Source of the DNA: Yersinia entomophaga
GTDB taxonomy: Bacteria > Pseudomonadota > Gammaproteobacteria > Enterobacterales > Enterobacteriaceae
Assembly: GCF_001656035.1 (NCBI RefSeq)
Contig: NZ_CP010029.1
Span: forward strand, 544,410-608,409
Reading direction: 5' to 3'
Length of the DNA stretch: 64,000 bases
The position numbers and the translations under genes were made by a program. A model generated the notes under the pieces. That model worked only from the letters and a program-made list of their open reading frames with translations. It ran no database searches and had not been told where the DNA came from. Position 1 is the first letter of the stretch. Every line of letters begins with the position of its first letter. Shown piece by piece: positions 19,924-29,068 of the stretch.

Positions 19924-22221
19924 GTGTTATCAATCGATCGATGTGCTGGGGCGTTAATTATAGGTTTGCTACCACTGATGTTTATCCCACGCTTACCGGG
20001 TACTGTGCCAGTTTTATTATTGCTGTTTACCGCCATTATCCTGTGGCTTAGCGGTTATAAAAACGCTCGGTTTGCGGCTTTGCCAATATTGAGCTTTTTA
20101 TGGGGAAACTGGCAGGCTGCCGGTCTGGTGAATCAAATAGAGTATATGGTTCAGGGAGATAAGTTGATCGTTGCTACTGTTGCCAGCATTTCTTTAATTA
20201 GCCATAGGGAGGAGAGCGCCAGAATGCTATTGAAAATCGAGCAGGCAGATGGTCGTCGAGTCTTTCCACCGGTTTCCGTTTCGGTCCATTGGCCAAAAAA
20301 ATGGCCTGCATCCTGTTCTGGTCAGCGCTGGCAGCTAAAGATCCGCATGAGGCCAGTACACAGCTTGCTTAATGAAGGCGGATTCGATAGCCAACGTTGG
20401 GCAATGGCCAATCGACGGCCTCTGACCGGGCGAATTATCACTGGGCGGATGTTGGAGGGGAATTGTCATTTACGGCAGGACATCATCTCTAGAACAGATC
20501 GGCAATTGCAGTCCTATAGTCAGAGGTCCTTGCTATTAGCGCTGGCTTTTGGCGAGCGGGGGGAATTATCACTACAGCAGTGGGAGACTTTGCGAAAAAC
20601 CGGCACTGCGCATCTTATGGCTATTTCGGGTCTACATATTGTTATGGCGGCGTTATTTGGCCGTTTATTAGCGAGAGCGATTCAATATTTATTTCCGACG
20701 CGCTGGATAGGCCCCTTATTGCCATTACTTTGCGGGTGGCTGCTCGCATTAACCTATGTTTGGCTAGCGGGTGCTAACCCACCGGCATTGCGGGCAGGAT
20801 TGGTTTTAACGCTGTGGTTAGCTTTACGGCTGTTTGGCGTTCTATCCAGCCCTTGGCAGGTTTGGCTATGGGCGGTGGCACTGATACTGCTTAGTGAGCC
20901 TTTAACACTGCTATCAGATAGTTTTTGGTTATCCTGTATGGCAGTACTGAGTTTGCTGTTTTGGCTGCACTGGGTTCCACTACTTTCCCCATTTCTAACG
21001 AAAAATCGCTATGCCTGGCCACTCCGCCTGGCGCATTTACAATTTGGGATGATGTTGTTACTCATGCCGTTGCAAATGCTCCTATTTCATGGCATTAGCC
21101 TATCCTCGTTTCCCGCGAATTTATGGGCGATGCCAATAGTGTCATTTATCACCGTTCCCTTGGTGTTAGTAGCATTGGTATTTTCATTTTTCTCCTCATT
21201 TGCGGAAGTCTTCTGGTCGTTGGCCAATAGCTCGCTAGAGATCGCTATGCTGCCTTTAAACAACTTAAAAGCAGGCTGGCAGCACACTGGCGAAACGGCG
21301 ATGGCGATTGGCTGTCTAGGCTGGCTGGGCGTAGTGATATGGCGTTTCCGGTGGTGGAGTTTATATCCTTTCGCCGTTATTGCTCTCTGCGTCAATTTGA
21401 TTCTTATCGCTCAACGGCGAGATACCCACCGATGGCGAGTTGATATGCTGGATATTGGACATGGTTTAGCCATCGTTATAGAGCGGGAACGCAGGGCGGT
21501 GATATTTGATACCGGTAATCGCTGGAGGACGGGCAGCATGGCGGAAAAAGCGATTTTGCCGTATCTCAAATGGCGAGGTTTAACGGTGGATCATATTATT
21601 CTGAGTCACGATCATTTGGATCATTCCGGCGGGTTAGAGTTGATTCGCGCTGCCTTTCCTATGGCTAAAGTGAGGGCACCTTTTCCCATAAAGAATATTG
21701 AACCCAATAGGTGGTTATTACCCTGTCGGCGAGGGGATCGCTGGCAGTGGCAGCAGCTTGATTTTGAGGTGCTCTGGCCGCCACAATTGACCGAAAATGC
21801 GCAAAACGACGATTCCTGCGTCATTCGCATTTCAGAGGGCAAGCATAGTCTGCTGCTTACCGGAGATATTGAAAGGAAAAGCGAGCGACAGCTGGTTAAA
21901 ACATCCCGCCATAAATTGCGGTCTACGTTGCTACAGGTTCCACATCATGGGAGCAATACCTCGTCTATCGCTCCTTTTCTCCGCGCGGTACAGCCTGAAT
22001 TAGCTATGGCATCGGCATCACGTTATAACCAATGGCACTTGCCAGCGAAAAAAGTCATCAATCGTTACAAAGAAAATGGGATTATCTGGCGTGATACATC
22101 GCGCTCTGGGCAGCTCAGTATCTCTTTCTCAGACCATGATTGGCAGATTAAAGGTTATAGAGAACAATTATTTCCCCGTTGGTACCACCAGCGATTTGGT
22201 GTTGGGAGCCATAATGAGTAG
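19924..22221 (+). CDS. comEC: ComEC/Rec2-family DNA internalisation protein (YcaI)
   Basis: 765-residue polytopic membrane protein: short N-terminal DUF4131 region, a competence domain with many membrane segments (about residues 200-490, starting near AISGLHIVMAALFG) and a C-terminal metallo-beta-lactamase-like domain with LSHDHLDHSGG (about residues 560-570) and PHHGSNTSS. The family conducts single-stranded DNA across the inner membrane; in Enterobacterales it has also been linked to DNA use as nutrient. Start is GTG 19924 after AAAGGA. msbA begins 35 bp downstream, suggesting a comEC-msbA-lpxK transcript. Confidence 0.93.
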   Translation: MLSIDRCAGALIIGLLPLMFIPRLPGTVPVLLLLFTAIILWLSGYKNARFAALPILSFLWGNWQAAGLVNQIEYMVQGDKLIVATVASISLISHREESARMLLKIEQADGRRVFPPVSVSVHWPKKWPASCSGQRWQLKIRMRPVHSLLNEGGFDSQRWAMANRRPLTGRIITGRMLEGNCHLRQDIISRTDRQLQSYSQRSLLLALAFGERGELSLQQWETLRKTGTAHLMAISGLHIVMAALFGRLLARAIQYLFPTRWIGPLLPLLCGWLLALTYVWLAGANPPALRAGLVLTLWLALRLFGVLSSPWQVWLWAVALILLSEPLTLLSDSFWLSCMAVLSLLFWLHWVPLLSPFLTKNRYAWPLRLAHLQFGMMLLLMPLQMLLFHGISLSSFPANLWAMPIVSFITVPLVLVALVFSFFSSFAEVFWSLANSSLEIAMLPLNNLKAGWQHTGETAMAIGCLGWLGVVIWRFRWWSLYPFAVIALCVNLILIAQRRDTHRWRVDMLDIGHGLAIVIERERRAVIFDTGNRWRTGSMAEKAILPYLKWRGLTVDHIILSHDHLDHSGGLELIRAAFPMAKVRAPFPIKNIEPNRWLLPCRRGDRWQWQQLDFEVLWPPQLTENAQNDDSCVIRISEGKHSLLLTGDIERKSERQLVKTSRHKLRSTLLQVPHHGSNTSSIAPFLRAVQPELAMASASRYNQWHLPAKKVINRYKENGIIWRDTSRSGQLSISFSDHDWQIKGYREQLFPRWYHQRFGVGSHNE

Positions 22222-22256
22222 AATAGGCCGCTATTTCTTCTGGTACTGGTATTTGA

Positions 22257-24005
22257 ATGATGAATGATAAAGATCTCTCCACCTGGCAGACCTTCCGTCG
22301 CCTTTGGCCGATGATCGCTCCTTTTAAAACCGGTCTTATCGCTGCGGCGATAGCGCTAATTCTGAATGCGGCCAGCGATACCTTTATGCTGTCGTTGTTA
22401 AAACCGTTGCTGGATGATGGTTTTGGTAAGTCGAACAGTTCTATCCTGATGTGGATGCCACTGGCCATTATTGGATTGATGTTGGTTCGCGGGATCAGCG
22501 GTTTTATCTCCAGCTACTGTATTTCATGGGTTTCGGGCAAAGTGGTGATGCATATGCGCCGCCGCCTGTTTAGCCATATGATGGGCATGCCAGTATCTTT
22601 TTTCGATCAACAATCTACAGGCACATTGCTGTCGCGGATTACTTATGATTCCGAGCAGGTGGCTTCTTCTTCTTCCAGCGCGTTGATTACCGTAGTGAGA
22701 GAAGGTGCGTCGATTATCGGCCTGTTTATCATGATGTTTTATTACAGCTGGCAGTTGTCGCTGATTTTAATCGTTATTGCGCCGATCGTTTCCATCGCTA
22801 TTCGCATGGTATCCAAGCGCTTCCGTAATATCAGTAAGAATATGCAAAGCACCATGGGGCAGGTGACGACCAGCGCTGAGCAGATGCTGAAAGGGCATAA
22901 AGAAGTATTGATCTTCGGCGGTCAAAAAGTAGAAACCGAACGTTTTGATACCGTGAGTAACCGGATGCGTCAGCAGGGCATGAAAATGGTTTCTGCCTCT
23001 TCTATTTCCGATCCTATTATTCAGTTGATTGCTTCATTTGCGCTGGCATTTGTGCTTTATGCTGCCAGTTTCCCAAGCGTGATGGAAACGCTGACTGCCG
23101 GTACTATTACCGTGGTTTTCTCTTCCATGATTGCCTTGATGCGTCCGTTGAAGTCTCTGACTAACGTCAACGCCCAGTTCCAACGCGGTATGGCGGCCTG
23201 TCAGACGTTATTCAGTATTCTGGATATGGAACAGGAAAAAGACGACGGCAAATTAGAAATCGATCGCGTAAAAGGGGATATCGATTTCCGTAATGTGACC
23301 TTTAAATACCCAGGCAAAGAAACGCCAGCGCTGATAGATATCAATATGCATATCGAAGCCGGTAAAACCGTAGCCTTGGTAGGGCGTTCAGGCTCGGGTA
23401 AATCAACGATTGCTAACCTGATTACTCGTTTTTATGACGTCAGCTCCGGCAGTATCCTGATGGATGGCCACGACCTGCGGGAATACAAACTTAGTTCTCT
23501 GCGTAATCAGGTGGCGCTGGTTTCGCAAAACGTACATCTATTCAACGATACCGTCGCTAATAACATTGCCTATGCCAGAGATGAACAATATACCCGCGCA
23601 GAGATAGAAAAAGCGGCGCGCATGGCCTATGCCATGGACTTTATTGAGAAAATGGATAACGGTCTGGATACGGTGATTGGTGAAAACGGCGTGATGCTTT
23701 CTGGTGGTCAGCGCCAGCGTATTGCTATTGCCCGCGCATTACTGCGTGACTGCCCGATTCTGATTTTGGATGAAGCGACTTCGGCTTTGGATACTGAATC
23801 TGAGCGAGCTATTCAGGCGGCGTTGGATGAATTGCAGAAAAACCGCACCTCGTTGGTGATTGCTCACCGTCTGTCGACGATTGAAAAAGCCGATGAAATT
23901 CTGGTTATTGAAGACGGCCGCATTATCGAACGTGGGGAACACAGCGAGCTGCTCGCTCGTCAAGGCGCCTATGCTCAGCTTAGCCGCATGCAGTTTGGCC
24001 AATGA
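22257..24005 (+). CDS. msbA: Lipid A export ATP-binding/permease protein MsbA
   Basis: Homodimeric ABC exporter that flips core-lipid A across the inner membrane. 582 residues: six-helix membrane domain (about 1-325) then nucleotide-binding domain with Walker [10 protein letters not shown], signature LSGGQRQR and Walker [13 protein letters not shown]. Starts with two consecutive ATGs. Its stop overlaps the lpxK start by 4 bases (ATGA), indicating translational coupling. Confidence 0.98.
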   Translation: MMNDKDLSTWQTFRRLWPMIAPFKTGLIAAAIALILNAASDTFMLSLLKPLLDDGFGKSNSSILMWMPLAIIGLMLVRGISGFISSYCISWVSGKVVMHMRRRLFSHMMGMPVSFFDQQSTGTLLSRITYDSEQVASSSSSALITVVREGASIIGLFIMMFYYSWQLSLILIVIAPIVSIAIRMVSKRFRNISKNMQSTMGQVTTSAEQMLKGHKEVLIFGGQKVETERFDTVSNRMRQQGMKMVSASSISDPIIQLIASFALAFVLYAASFPSVMETLTAGTITVVFSSMIALMRPLKSLTNVNAQFQRGMAACQTLFSILDMEQEKDDGKLEIDRVKGDIDFRNVTFKYPGKETPALIDINMHIEAGKTVALVGRSGSGKSTIANLITRFYDVSSGSILMDGHDLREYKLSSLRNQVALVSQNVHLFNDTVANNIAYARDEQYTRAEIEKAARMAYAMDFIEKMDNGLDTVIGENGVMLSGGQRQRIAIARALLRDCPILILDEATSALDTESERAIQAALDELQKNRTSLVIAHRLSTIEKADEILVIEDGRIIERGEHSELLARQGAYAQLSRMQFGQ

Positions 24006-24988
24006 TTGAGCGTATCTGGTCAGGCGAATCGCGACTGTATTGGCTGTTATTACCGCTATCCTGGCTGTACGGTGGGATTAGCTGGTTGATAAAAAGCAGT
24101 TATCGACTGGGTTTGCGTACTAGCTGGCGTTCCCCTGTACCCGTCGTGGTGGTGGGGAATCTGACTGCTGGTGGCAACGGCAAGACGCCAGTCGTTATCT
24201 GGCTGGTGGAGCAACTGCGGCTGCGGGGTCAACGCGTTGGCGTTGTTTCTCGTGGTTACGGTGGAAAAGCCGATAGCTACCCGTTGGTGCTGAATGAAAA
24301 TACACCAACGACGCAGGCTGGCGATGAGCCGGTGTTGATATTCCAACGTACCGGTGCGCCTGTAGCCGTTGCGCCGAAACGCTCGGAGGCGATTCAGGCT
24401 CTGCTAAAAAACCATGCTCTTGATGTGATTATCACCGACGATGGTTTACAGCATTATGCTTTGCAACGAGATTTTGAAATTGTGGTGGTGGACGGCGTTC
24501 GTCGATTTGGTAACGGCTGGTGGTTGCCTGCCGGGCCAATGCGTGAAAGGCCTGAGCGATTGGCATCCGTGGATGCCATTATCACGAACGGCGGAACCGC
24601 GGCTGCGGGAGAAGTGCCAATGCTGCTAAAAGCGGGGCATGCGGTGAATATTCTGACTGGTGAGCAATTGCCTGCTGAACAGCTAAAGAATATCGTTGCC
24701 ATGGCTGGTATCGGGCATCCGCCACGCTTTTTCCGAACCTTACGTCAATTAGGGGTTACGATAGAGAAAGAACACGCTTTTGCTGATCATCAGGATTTTT
24801 CGCTGTCCCAGCTCCAGAGTCTGACCAGTGATAGTCAAACCCTGTTAATGACCGAGAAAGATGCGGTTAAATGCTGCAAGTTTGCTCAGCCTAATTGGTG
24901 GTATCTGCCGGTAACGGCAGAATTACCGCCAGCACAGACCGAGCAATTATTGGCTCGGATTATTTCGCTACGTAGCGCTGACGATTAG
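24002..24988 (+). CDS. lpxK: Tetraacyldisaccharide 4'-kinase
   Basis: Membrane-associated kinase that adds the 4'-phosphate in lipid A synthesis. 328 residues. N-terminal membrane-anchoring segment, P-loop [13 protein letters not shown] and the DDGLQHYAL motif are present. Its start codon overlaps the msbA stop. It ends 8 bp from the convergently oriented ydcJ-like gene, with no room for a normal terminator. Confidence 0.97.
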   Translation: MIERIWSGESRLYWLLLPLSWLYGGISWLIKSSYRLGLRTSWRSPVPVVVVGNLTAGGNGKTPVVIWLVEQLRLRGQRVGVVSRGYGGKADSYPLVLNENTPTTQAGDEPVLIFQRTGAPVAVAPKRSEAIQALLKNHALDVIITDDGLQHYALQRDFEIVVVDGVRRFGNGWWLPAGPMRERPERLASVDAIITNGGTAAAGEVPMLLKAGHAVNILTGEQLPAEQLKNIVAMAGIGHPPRFFRTLRQLGVTIEKEHAFADHQDFSLSQLQSLTSDSQTLLMTEKDAVKCCKFAQPNWWYLPVTAELPPAQTEQLLARIISLRSADD

Positions 24989-24996
24989 CGCATCAC

Positions 24997-26406
24997 CTAA
25001 TCCGATAAAATCTCAGGCAAACCTAGAATCTGAGCACAGGCCGCTATCGAGCGGCGCTGTGTATCTTCATACAGTGCCAGTTCATCGATAACCGGCGTGC
25101 CTAAATCTCGCTCAAACGCTTCCCGACTGGAGTGTTCGCTAAAGTGCGTGCGCGCTTTATCTCCCAGGTTCGACTGAAATATTCCTGCGGCACTGACTGG
25201 CAGAAAATCCTCATACACCAAAGGTTCAAAGTCGATATAACCGCTATTGATAAGATCGTCAAGAGAAGCACTGTTGCGGTTTTTTAGCTCGATATCTGGC
25301 ATTTTCCCCGTTGGAAAATAGCGGTAGAAGGCCAGTTTCTGCGAGCGCATCGCCTCGTGATCATCAGGGAAGGCGCTAAAGTGATGAGACAGCAGTGCCA
25401 TATACCTATTGGCATTTTTCTCACAGGCGGGCTGTTGCAGTTCATCCTGTGCGGCTTGTAATAAGCGATCGTATAATGCACGCCCTTTGGCGGTTAGAGC
25501 GGCGCCACGCTGTTCGATTTCGCCGAAACGTGCAGTATGCTTACCCTGAATGCTCTGTCCATTTGCTTGTGGGAAAGCAACCTGCTCTTCCAACGCTTTG
25601 AAACTGGTTTGGCGCAGCAAAATAGGGCAGCGGCGGGCTGGCGGGCCTTCGATTACCGCTTTAGGCGTAATACTATGCTCCGGCATTGCTCGTTGAACGG
25701 CGTCGATATCCAGCGTTCGTGGCGTTAAATGATTAATGTGCGGCCCTTTAAATGCGACTACGTCGGCAATCAGGCGGTGCTGGTCGTGCAGGCGTTGATA
25801 TATCTCGGCGTTCACGGTCGCAGCATTGTGCCAGCGGAAAGTTTCTAAAGCCTGAGTGATAAAGTCGTCAGCTTCTTGCCGAGTCAAACCGCCAGCGATT
25901 TCATGACGTTTAATCAGCTCAAGAGCGCGTGGGGTAAAAATAGTGCGGCGCGCCAGTATTTCCGCCGCTAGCTGACGTAATTCCGGTTGTTCGATCAGTT
26001 CCAGCCGCAGCAGGGAAGTGAATACCCTAAACGGGCTGGCCTGAAGCGATGTCTCGTGGATGGCGCGAAACGCGGTGGAATGTACTGGCACTCCCGCTGG
26101 AGCCAGATCGTAATAGGCCACAGGAACCATGCCCATCACAGCAAACAGGCGGCGTAACATCGCTAGTTCGGCGGCGGTTCCGACGCGGATTGCGCCGTGC
26201 CGCTCCATATTCAGCCGCTCAATTTCGCCAGTGCGGGCTAAGTGTTTTTTCAGTTCCGGATGTTCAGCCATCGCCTGCTGATTGGTTTGGGCAACAATCT
26301 GCAATAGGGTGCTGTAAAGAGGAACTTCAGTTTGGTACATCTCGGACATGGCACGAGAGAATCCAGCGCGAATCTGATCTGGCTGAATCAGCTGTGGGGT
26401 GTTCAT
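24997..26406 (-). CDS. ydcJ: YdcJ/HglS-type 2-oxoadipate dioxygenase/decarboxylase family protein (DUF1338)
   Basis: 469 residues resembling E. coli YdcJ. The family (HglS in Pseudomonas) is an Fe(II)-dependent vicinal-oxygen-chelate-like enzyme that turns 2-oxoadipate into 2-hydroxyglutarate in lysine breakdown. Candidate metal ligands are the histidine in VPVHSTAFR, the histidine in HINHLTPRTLDID and the glutamate in RFGEIEQRG. AAGGAG precedes ATG 26406. The gene sits alone between lpxK and the cold-shock genes, a place it does not have in E. coli. Enzyme class is family-based; the substrate in this organism is not shown. Confidence 0.85.
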   Translation of the reverse strand: MNTPQLIQPDQIRAGFSRAMSEMYQTEVPLYSTLLQIVAQTNQQAMAEHPELKKHLARTGEIERLNMERHGAIRVGTAAELAMLRRLFAVMGMVPVAYYDLAPAGVPVHSTAFRAIHETSLQASPFRVFTSLLRLELIEQPELRQLAAEILARRTIFTPRALELIKRHEIAGGLTRQEADDFITQALETFRWHNAATVNAEIYQRLHDQHRLIADVVAFKGPHINHLTPRTLDIDAVQRAMPEHSITPKAVIEGPPARRCPILLRQTSFKALEEQVAFPQANGQSIQGKHTARFGEIEQRGAALTAKGRALYDRLLQAAQDELQQPACEKNANRYMALLSHHFSAFPDDHEAMRSQKLAFYRYFPTGKMPDIELKNRNSASLDDLINSGYIDFEPLVYEDFLPVSAAGIFQSNLGDKARTHFSEHSSREAFERDLGTPVIDELALYEDTQRRSIAACAQILGLPEILSD

Positions 26407-26877
26407 AATAGGGTAACTCCTTTTATCGTCTATATTTTTTACTGTTTTTCTTAGTACGAAAATGGCTTAGAAAAAATAGGGATACATCAACGCTAAGCTG
26501 CCTTTTAGTCTAGGCAGGAAACGCAGAGTCGAGGACAACCCGCAGGAGAATATTGAGGAATTATGCGCCAGCTCTCATTGATTCTTATTTCGGCAATAAA
26601 ATAGAAGAGAAAATAGTTGCGCGGCTATTTATTTTATGCGTTAATAGCCGCGGCCTGTGATGCAGACCTATTTATGTGTAAGCGTGTGTAGTGAGAGTAT
26701 AAAGAGTACTAGCAGTTCCTCCCAAGCCGTTATCATTTGATTCCGCTTCAAAGACGAACCTTCTAAGAATCTCCGGTAAACAACTTCCATAAGTAACGTT
26801 CCTGAATACAGTCCAGCTATTTTAGATAGCAATAAGTGCCTTATGGCGAGTTATAAATATTTTTGAAGGTAAAGTTT
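26407..26877. promoter_or_regulatory. Divergent region between ydcJ-like gene and first csp gene
   Basis: 470 bp, AT-rich, no gene. It must hold the promoters for ydcJ (leftward) and csp (rightward); the last part is probably a long csp 5' leader. A perfect 10-bp inverted repeat (26620-26629 with 26643-26652, 13-base loop) lies in the middle. No exact match to the E. coli cspA cold box was seen. Confidence 0.5.
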
Positions 26878-27087
26878 ATGTCTAAGAAGACTGGTCAAGT
26901 TAAATGGTTCAACGAAAGCAAAGGTTTTGGTTTTATTGAACAAAACGACGGTGGCAAAGATGTATTCGTACATTTCTCTGCAATCGCCACTGACGGATTC
27001 AAAACTCTGGCTGAAGGCCAGCGTGTAGAATACACCGTTGAAGACAGCCCGCGCGGGCCGGCTGCTGCAAACGTTGTTGCTCTGTAA
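26878..27087 (+). CDS. Cold-shock-family protein, CspC/CspE type
   Basis: 69-residue single-domain OB-fold RNA/ssDNA chaperone. Both RNA-binding motifs are intact: RNP1 KGFGFI (15-20) and RNP2 VFVHF (29-33), as in CspC and CspE. Start ATG 26878 was chosen over an in-frame GTG-type extension at 26863 because GAAGG lies 8 bases before it and the family starts here. A strong terminator follows after about 90 bp. Orthology to a specific E. coli Csp cannot be settled by eye. Confidence 0.95.
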   Translation: MSKKTGQVKWFNESKGFGFIEQNDGGKDVFVHFSAIATDGFKTLAEGQRVEYTVEDSPRGPAAANVVAL

Positions 27088-27178
27088 TTCAGAGATTAAT
27101 AATGTTTAAAATATTTTAGGATAAAAAATGGTAAAGCAAATGCGCTAACCGTTGACCTGAATATTTAAAAATTCTAAG

Positions 27179-27200
27179 ACCCGCATTATGCGGGTTTTTT
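27179..27200 (+). terminator. Intrinsic terminator after first csp gene
   Basis: 7-bp stem ACCCGCA/TGCGGGT with TTA loop followed by five further T residues. Confidence 0.93.
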
Positions 27201-27310
27201 CATTAATTCAAGCTCATAGAGGTTTAATCAAAAAACTTTAGGATGGGCAACTGCATCTAAACAATAAATAAAAATGAGTTGTTAGGATGCCCAGTAAAAG
27301 GAAATTTATT

Positions 27311-27520
27311 ATGACGTTAAAAATGGGTCGGGTGAAATGGTTCAACCAGCTGAAAGGCTACGGTTTTATTTCACCACTCGATGGTGGGCTGGATGTTTAT
27401 GTCAGCAAAATGGCAATTGCCAACACCAAAAATAAATCACTAAGTGAAGGACAGAACGTAGAGTTCTCCACTTACAAAAGTATTCACGGGCCTTCTGCGG
27501 CCGATGTGATTGCTTTTTAA
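27311..27520 (+). CDS. Divergent cold-shock-domain protein
   Basis: 69 residues, same length and register as the neighbour 220 bp upstream, which it probably arose from by duplication. RNP1 is kept (KGYGFI, 15-20), but RNP2 reads VYVSKM: the aromatic-His-aromatic set F30-H32-F33 of the neighbour has become Y30-S32-K33, and SAIATDGF has become MAIANTKNK. Nucleic-acid affinity is therefore likely altered. Start ATG 27311 follows AAAGGA by 8 bases; an earlier ATG at 27287 has no usable ribosome site. Own terminator follows. Specific function unknown. Confidence 0.85.
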   Translation: MTLKMGRVKWFNQLKGYGFISPLDGGLDVYVSKMAIANTKNKSLSEGQNVEFSTYKSIHGPSAADVIAF

Positions 27521-27524
27521 AGCG

Positions 27525-27553
27525 AACGGCTACCAAGGTAGCCGTTTGTATTT
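27525..27553 (+). terminator. Intrinsic terminator after second csp gene
   Basis: 9-10 bp stem (27525-27534 with 27537-27546, effective loop CAAG), then a T-rich tail. Confidence 0.9.
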
Positions 27554-27665
27554 TACCGATACTTCGATATGCGATGGTAATACAGGTGCTCTTTATTTGG
27601 TTAATTAAAATCTGAATTTTATTCGATTCTTAATGACTAAAGTTAGCGAACATCGCGATGATTTT

Positions 27666-27680
27666 ATGAAACAGTTTCAT
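27666..27680. promoter_or_regulatory. Perfect 15-bp palindrome upstream of ycaR-kdsB
   Basis: ATGAAAC-A-GTTTCAT, 7-bp arms with a central A, 225 bp before ycaR. Looks like a protein operator; the odd spacing does not fit the LacI/GalR type and I cannot name the regulator. Confidence 0.5.
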
Positions 27681-27702
27681 CTTCAATCCAAGAAATAAAT
27701 TG

Positions 27703-27718
27703 TGTGATGTAAGTCACA
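27703..27718. promoter_or_regulatory. CRP site, perfect core
   Basis: TGTGATGTAAGTCACA is an exact TGTGA-N6-TCACA, the cAMP receptor protein consensus, flanked by A/T. It lies 187 bp before ycaR in the 358-bp spacer 27547-27904, 25 bp after the 15-bp palindrome. No gene lies in this spacer. Confidence 0.75.
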
Positions 27719-27904
27719 AAATTCTACTCCCCGTATTTCAACATATCAATAACATTCACCGAAAAATGCCATTTTTCTTTGTTGCCGTTCTTGATGAGTT
27801 ATCGCTCGCAGTAATGGAATATTGAGTTGGTTAACCTGCCTGAGTGGATATGCTATTCTCTTACGCTTTCCTGCTGTCGATAGCTCCACGTCCTCGGAGG
27901 GTGT

Positions 27905-28087
27905 ATGGATCACCGTTTACTCGAAATCGTTGCTTGCCCAGTGTGCAATGGCAAACTGTATTTTAATAAAGAAAATCTGGAGTTGGTGTGCAAAGCCGAC
28001 AATCTGGCTTACCCCGTTCGCGATGGCATTCCGGTTTTGCTGGAGAATGAAGCGCGCGCCCTTTCCGTTGATGAGAAGCACGCATGA
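27905..28087 (+). CDS. ycaR: YcaR, Trm112-family small zinc-ribbon-like protein
   Basis: 60 residues, [18 protein letters not shown] start with the CPVC pair and a later single Cys ([20 protein letters not shown]). Family members resemble eukaryotic Trm112, a partner of methyltransferases; the bacterial role is not known. GGAGG lies close (4 bases) to the ATG. Its TGA overlaps the kdsB ATG (ATGA), so the two are translationally coupled. Confidence 0.93.
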   Translation: MDHRLLEIVACPVCNGKLYFNKENLELVCKADNLAYPVRDGIPVLLENEARALSVDEKHA

Positions 28088-28845
28088 GTTTTATCGCGAT
28101 TATTCCTGCTCGTTATGCTTCAACCCGGCTGCCGGGTAAACCGCTGGCGGACATTGGCGGTAAGCCGATGGTGGTACATGTGATGGAGCGCGCACTGGAG
28201 TCTGGTGCCAGTCGGGTGATTGTCGCCACCGATCATGATGACGTGGTTCGTGCCGTGCAGGCCGCAGGCGGCGAAGTTTGTCTGACTCGCGCCGATCATC
28301 AGTCCGGTACTGAGCGGCTGGCCGAAGTGATTGAACGCTACGGTTTCGCTGATGACGATATTATTGTCAACGTACAAGGCGATGAACCGCTCATTCCTCC
28401 GGTGATTATCAGCCAGGTAGCTAGCAATCTGGCGGCTTCCAGCGCCGGTATGGCGACATTGGCAGTGCCAATTGAAAGCAGCGAAGAAGCTTTTAATCCC
28501 AACGCAGTGAAAGTGGTGATGGATGCTCAGGGCTACGCGCTGTATTTCTCCCGCGCGGCGATTCCGTGGGAAAGAGAGCGTTTTGCTCAGTCTAAAGACA
28601 GCATCGGTGACTGCTTCTTACGTCACATCGGGATTTACGCTTATCGCGCCGGTTTTATTCGCCGCTATGTTAATTGGGCGCCAAGTAAGCTGGAACAGAT
28701 CGAGCTGCTCGAACAACTGCGGGTTTTATGGTACGGAGAGAAAATTCACGTTGCCGTGGCGAAAGCCGCGCCGGCGGTGGGCGTAGATACCCAGGAAGAC
28801 CTGCAAAGAGTACGGGATATTCTACTCAATAAATCAAGTAGATAG
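28084..28845 (+). CDS. kdsB: 3-deoxy-manno-octulosonate cytidylyltransferase
   Basis: Activates Kdo with CTP for lipopolysaccharide inner core synthesis. 253 residues; nucleotidyltransferase signature [23 protein letters not shown] at the N-terminus, QGDEPLIP (metal/CTP site) and RHIGIYAYR are intact. Start overlaps ycaR stop. A terminator-like hairpin follows. Confidence 0.97.
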   Translation: MSFIAIIPARYASTRLPGKPLADIGGKPMVVHVMERALESGASRVIVATDHDDVVRAVQAAGGEVCLTRADHQSGTERLAEVIERYGFADDDIIVNVQGDEPLIPPVIISQVASNLAASSAGMATLAVPIESSEEAFNPNAVKVVMDAQGYALYFSRAAIPWERERFAQSKDSIGDCFLRHIGIYAYRAGFIRRYVNWAPSKLEQIELLEQLRVLWYGEKIHVAVAKAAPAVGVDTQEDLQRVRDILLNKSSR

Positions 28846-28908
28846 AAAGTCGCGCCGAAACCCTAGGTCGATTGTAAAACCAAAATTGTAAAAAGATAGC
28901 AAAACCAA

Positions 28909-28934
28909 ACGCCGGAGTGCTGGTCACCCGGCGT
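28909..28934 (+). terminator. Hairpin downstream of kdsB
   Basis: ACGCCGG/CCGGCGT stem (28909-28915 with 28928-28934), continued by GTG/CAC past a bulged A, followed after a few bases by T-rich sequence. Confidence 0.65.
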
Positions 28935-29068
28935 AATTATTTCCCCGCCTTTTTGTTGTTTGCCCGCTTTTGTTTGATCTGCATTCTGGAAATATCCCCA
29001 AGCTCATCTCATTATGGTGTTCTACCGCAATCGTCATTCTGCTGTCAGTCATAATGGGCAAACCTAGT

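Noticed and set aside
27287..27310. Eight-residue N-terminal extension of the second csp gene from ATG 27287
   Set aside because: Ribosome-binding bases would overlap the start; ATG 27311 has AAAGGA at good distance and gives the family length.
26878..27520. Csp leaders as proven RNA thermosensors
   Set aside because: The first csp has a long AT-rich leader and the second a weak TGGGCA/TGCCCA pairing, but no cold-box match or stable alternative fold could be shown by eye.
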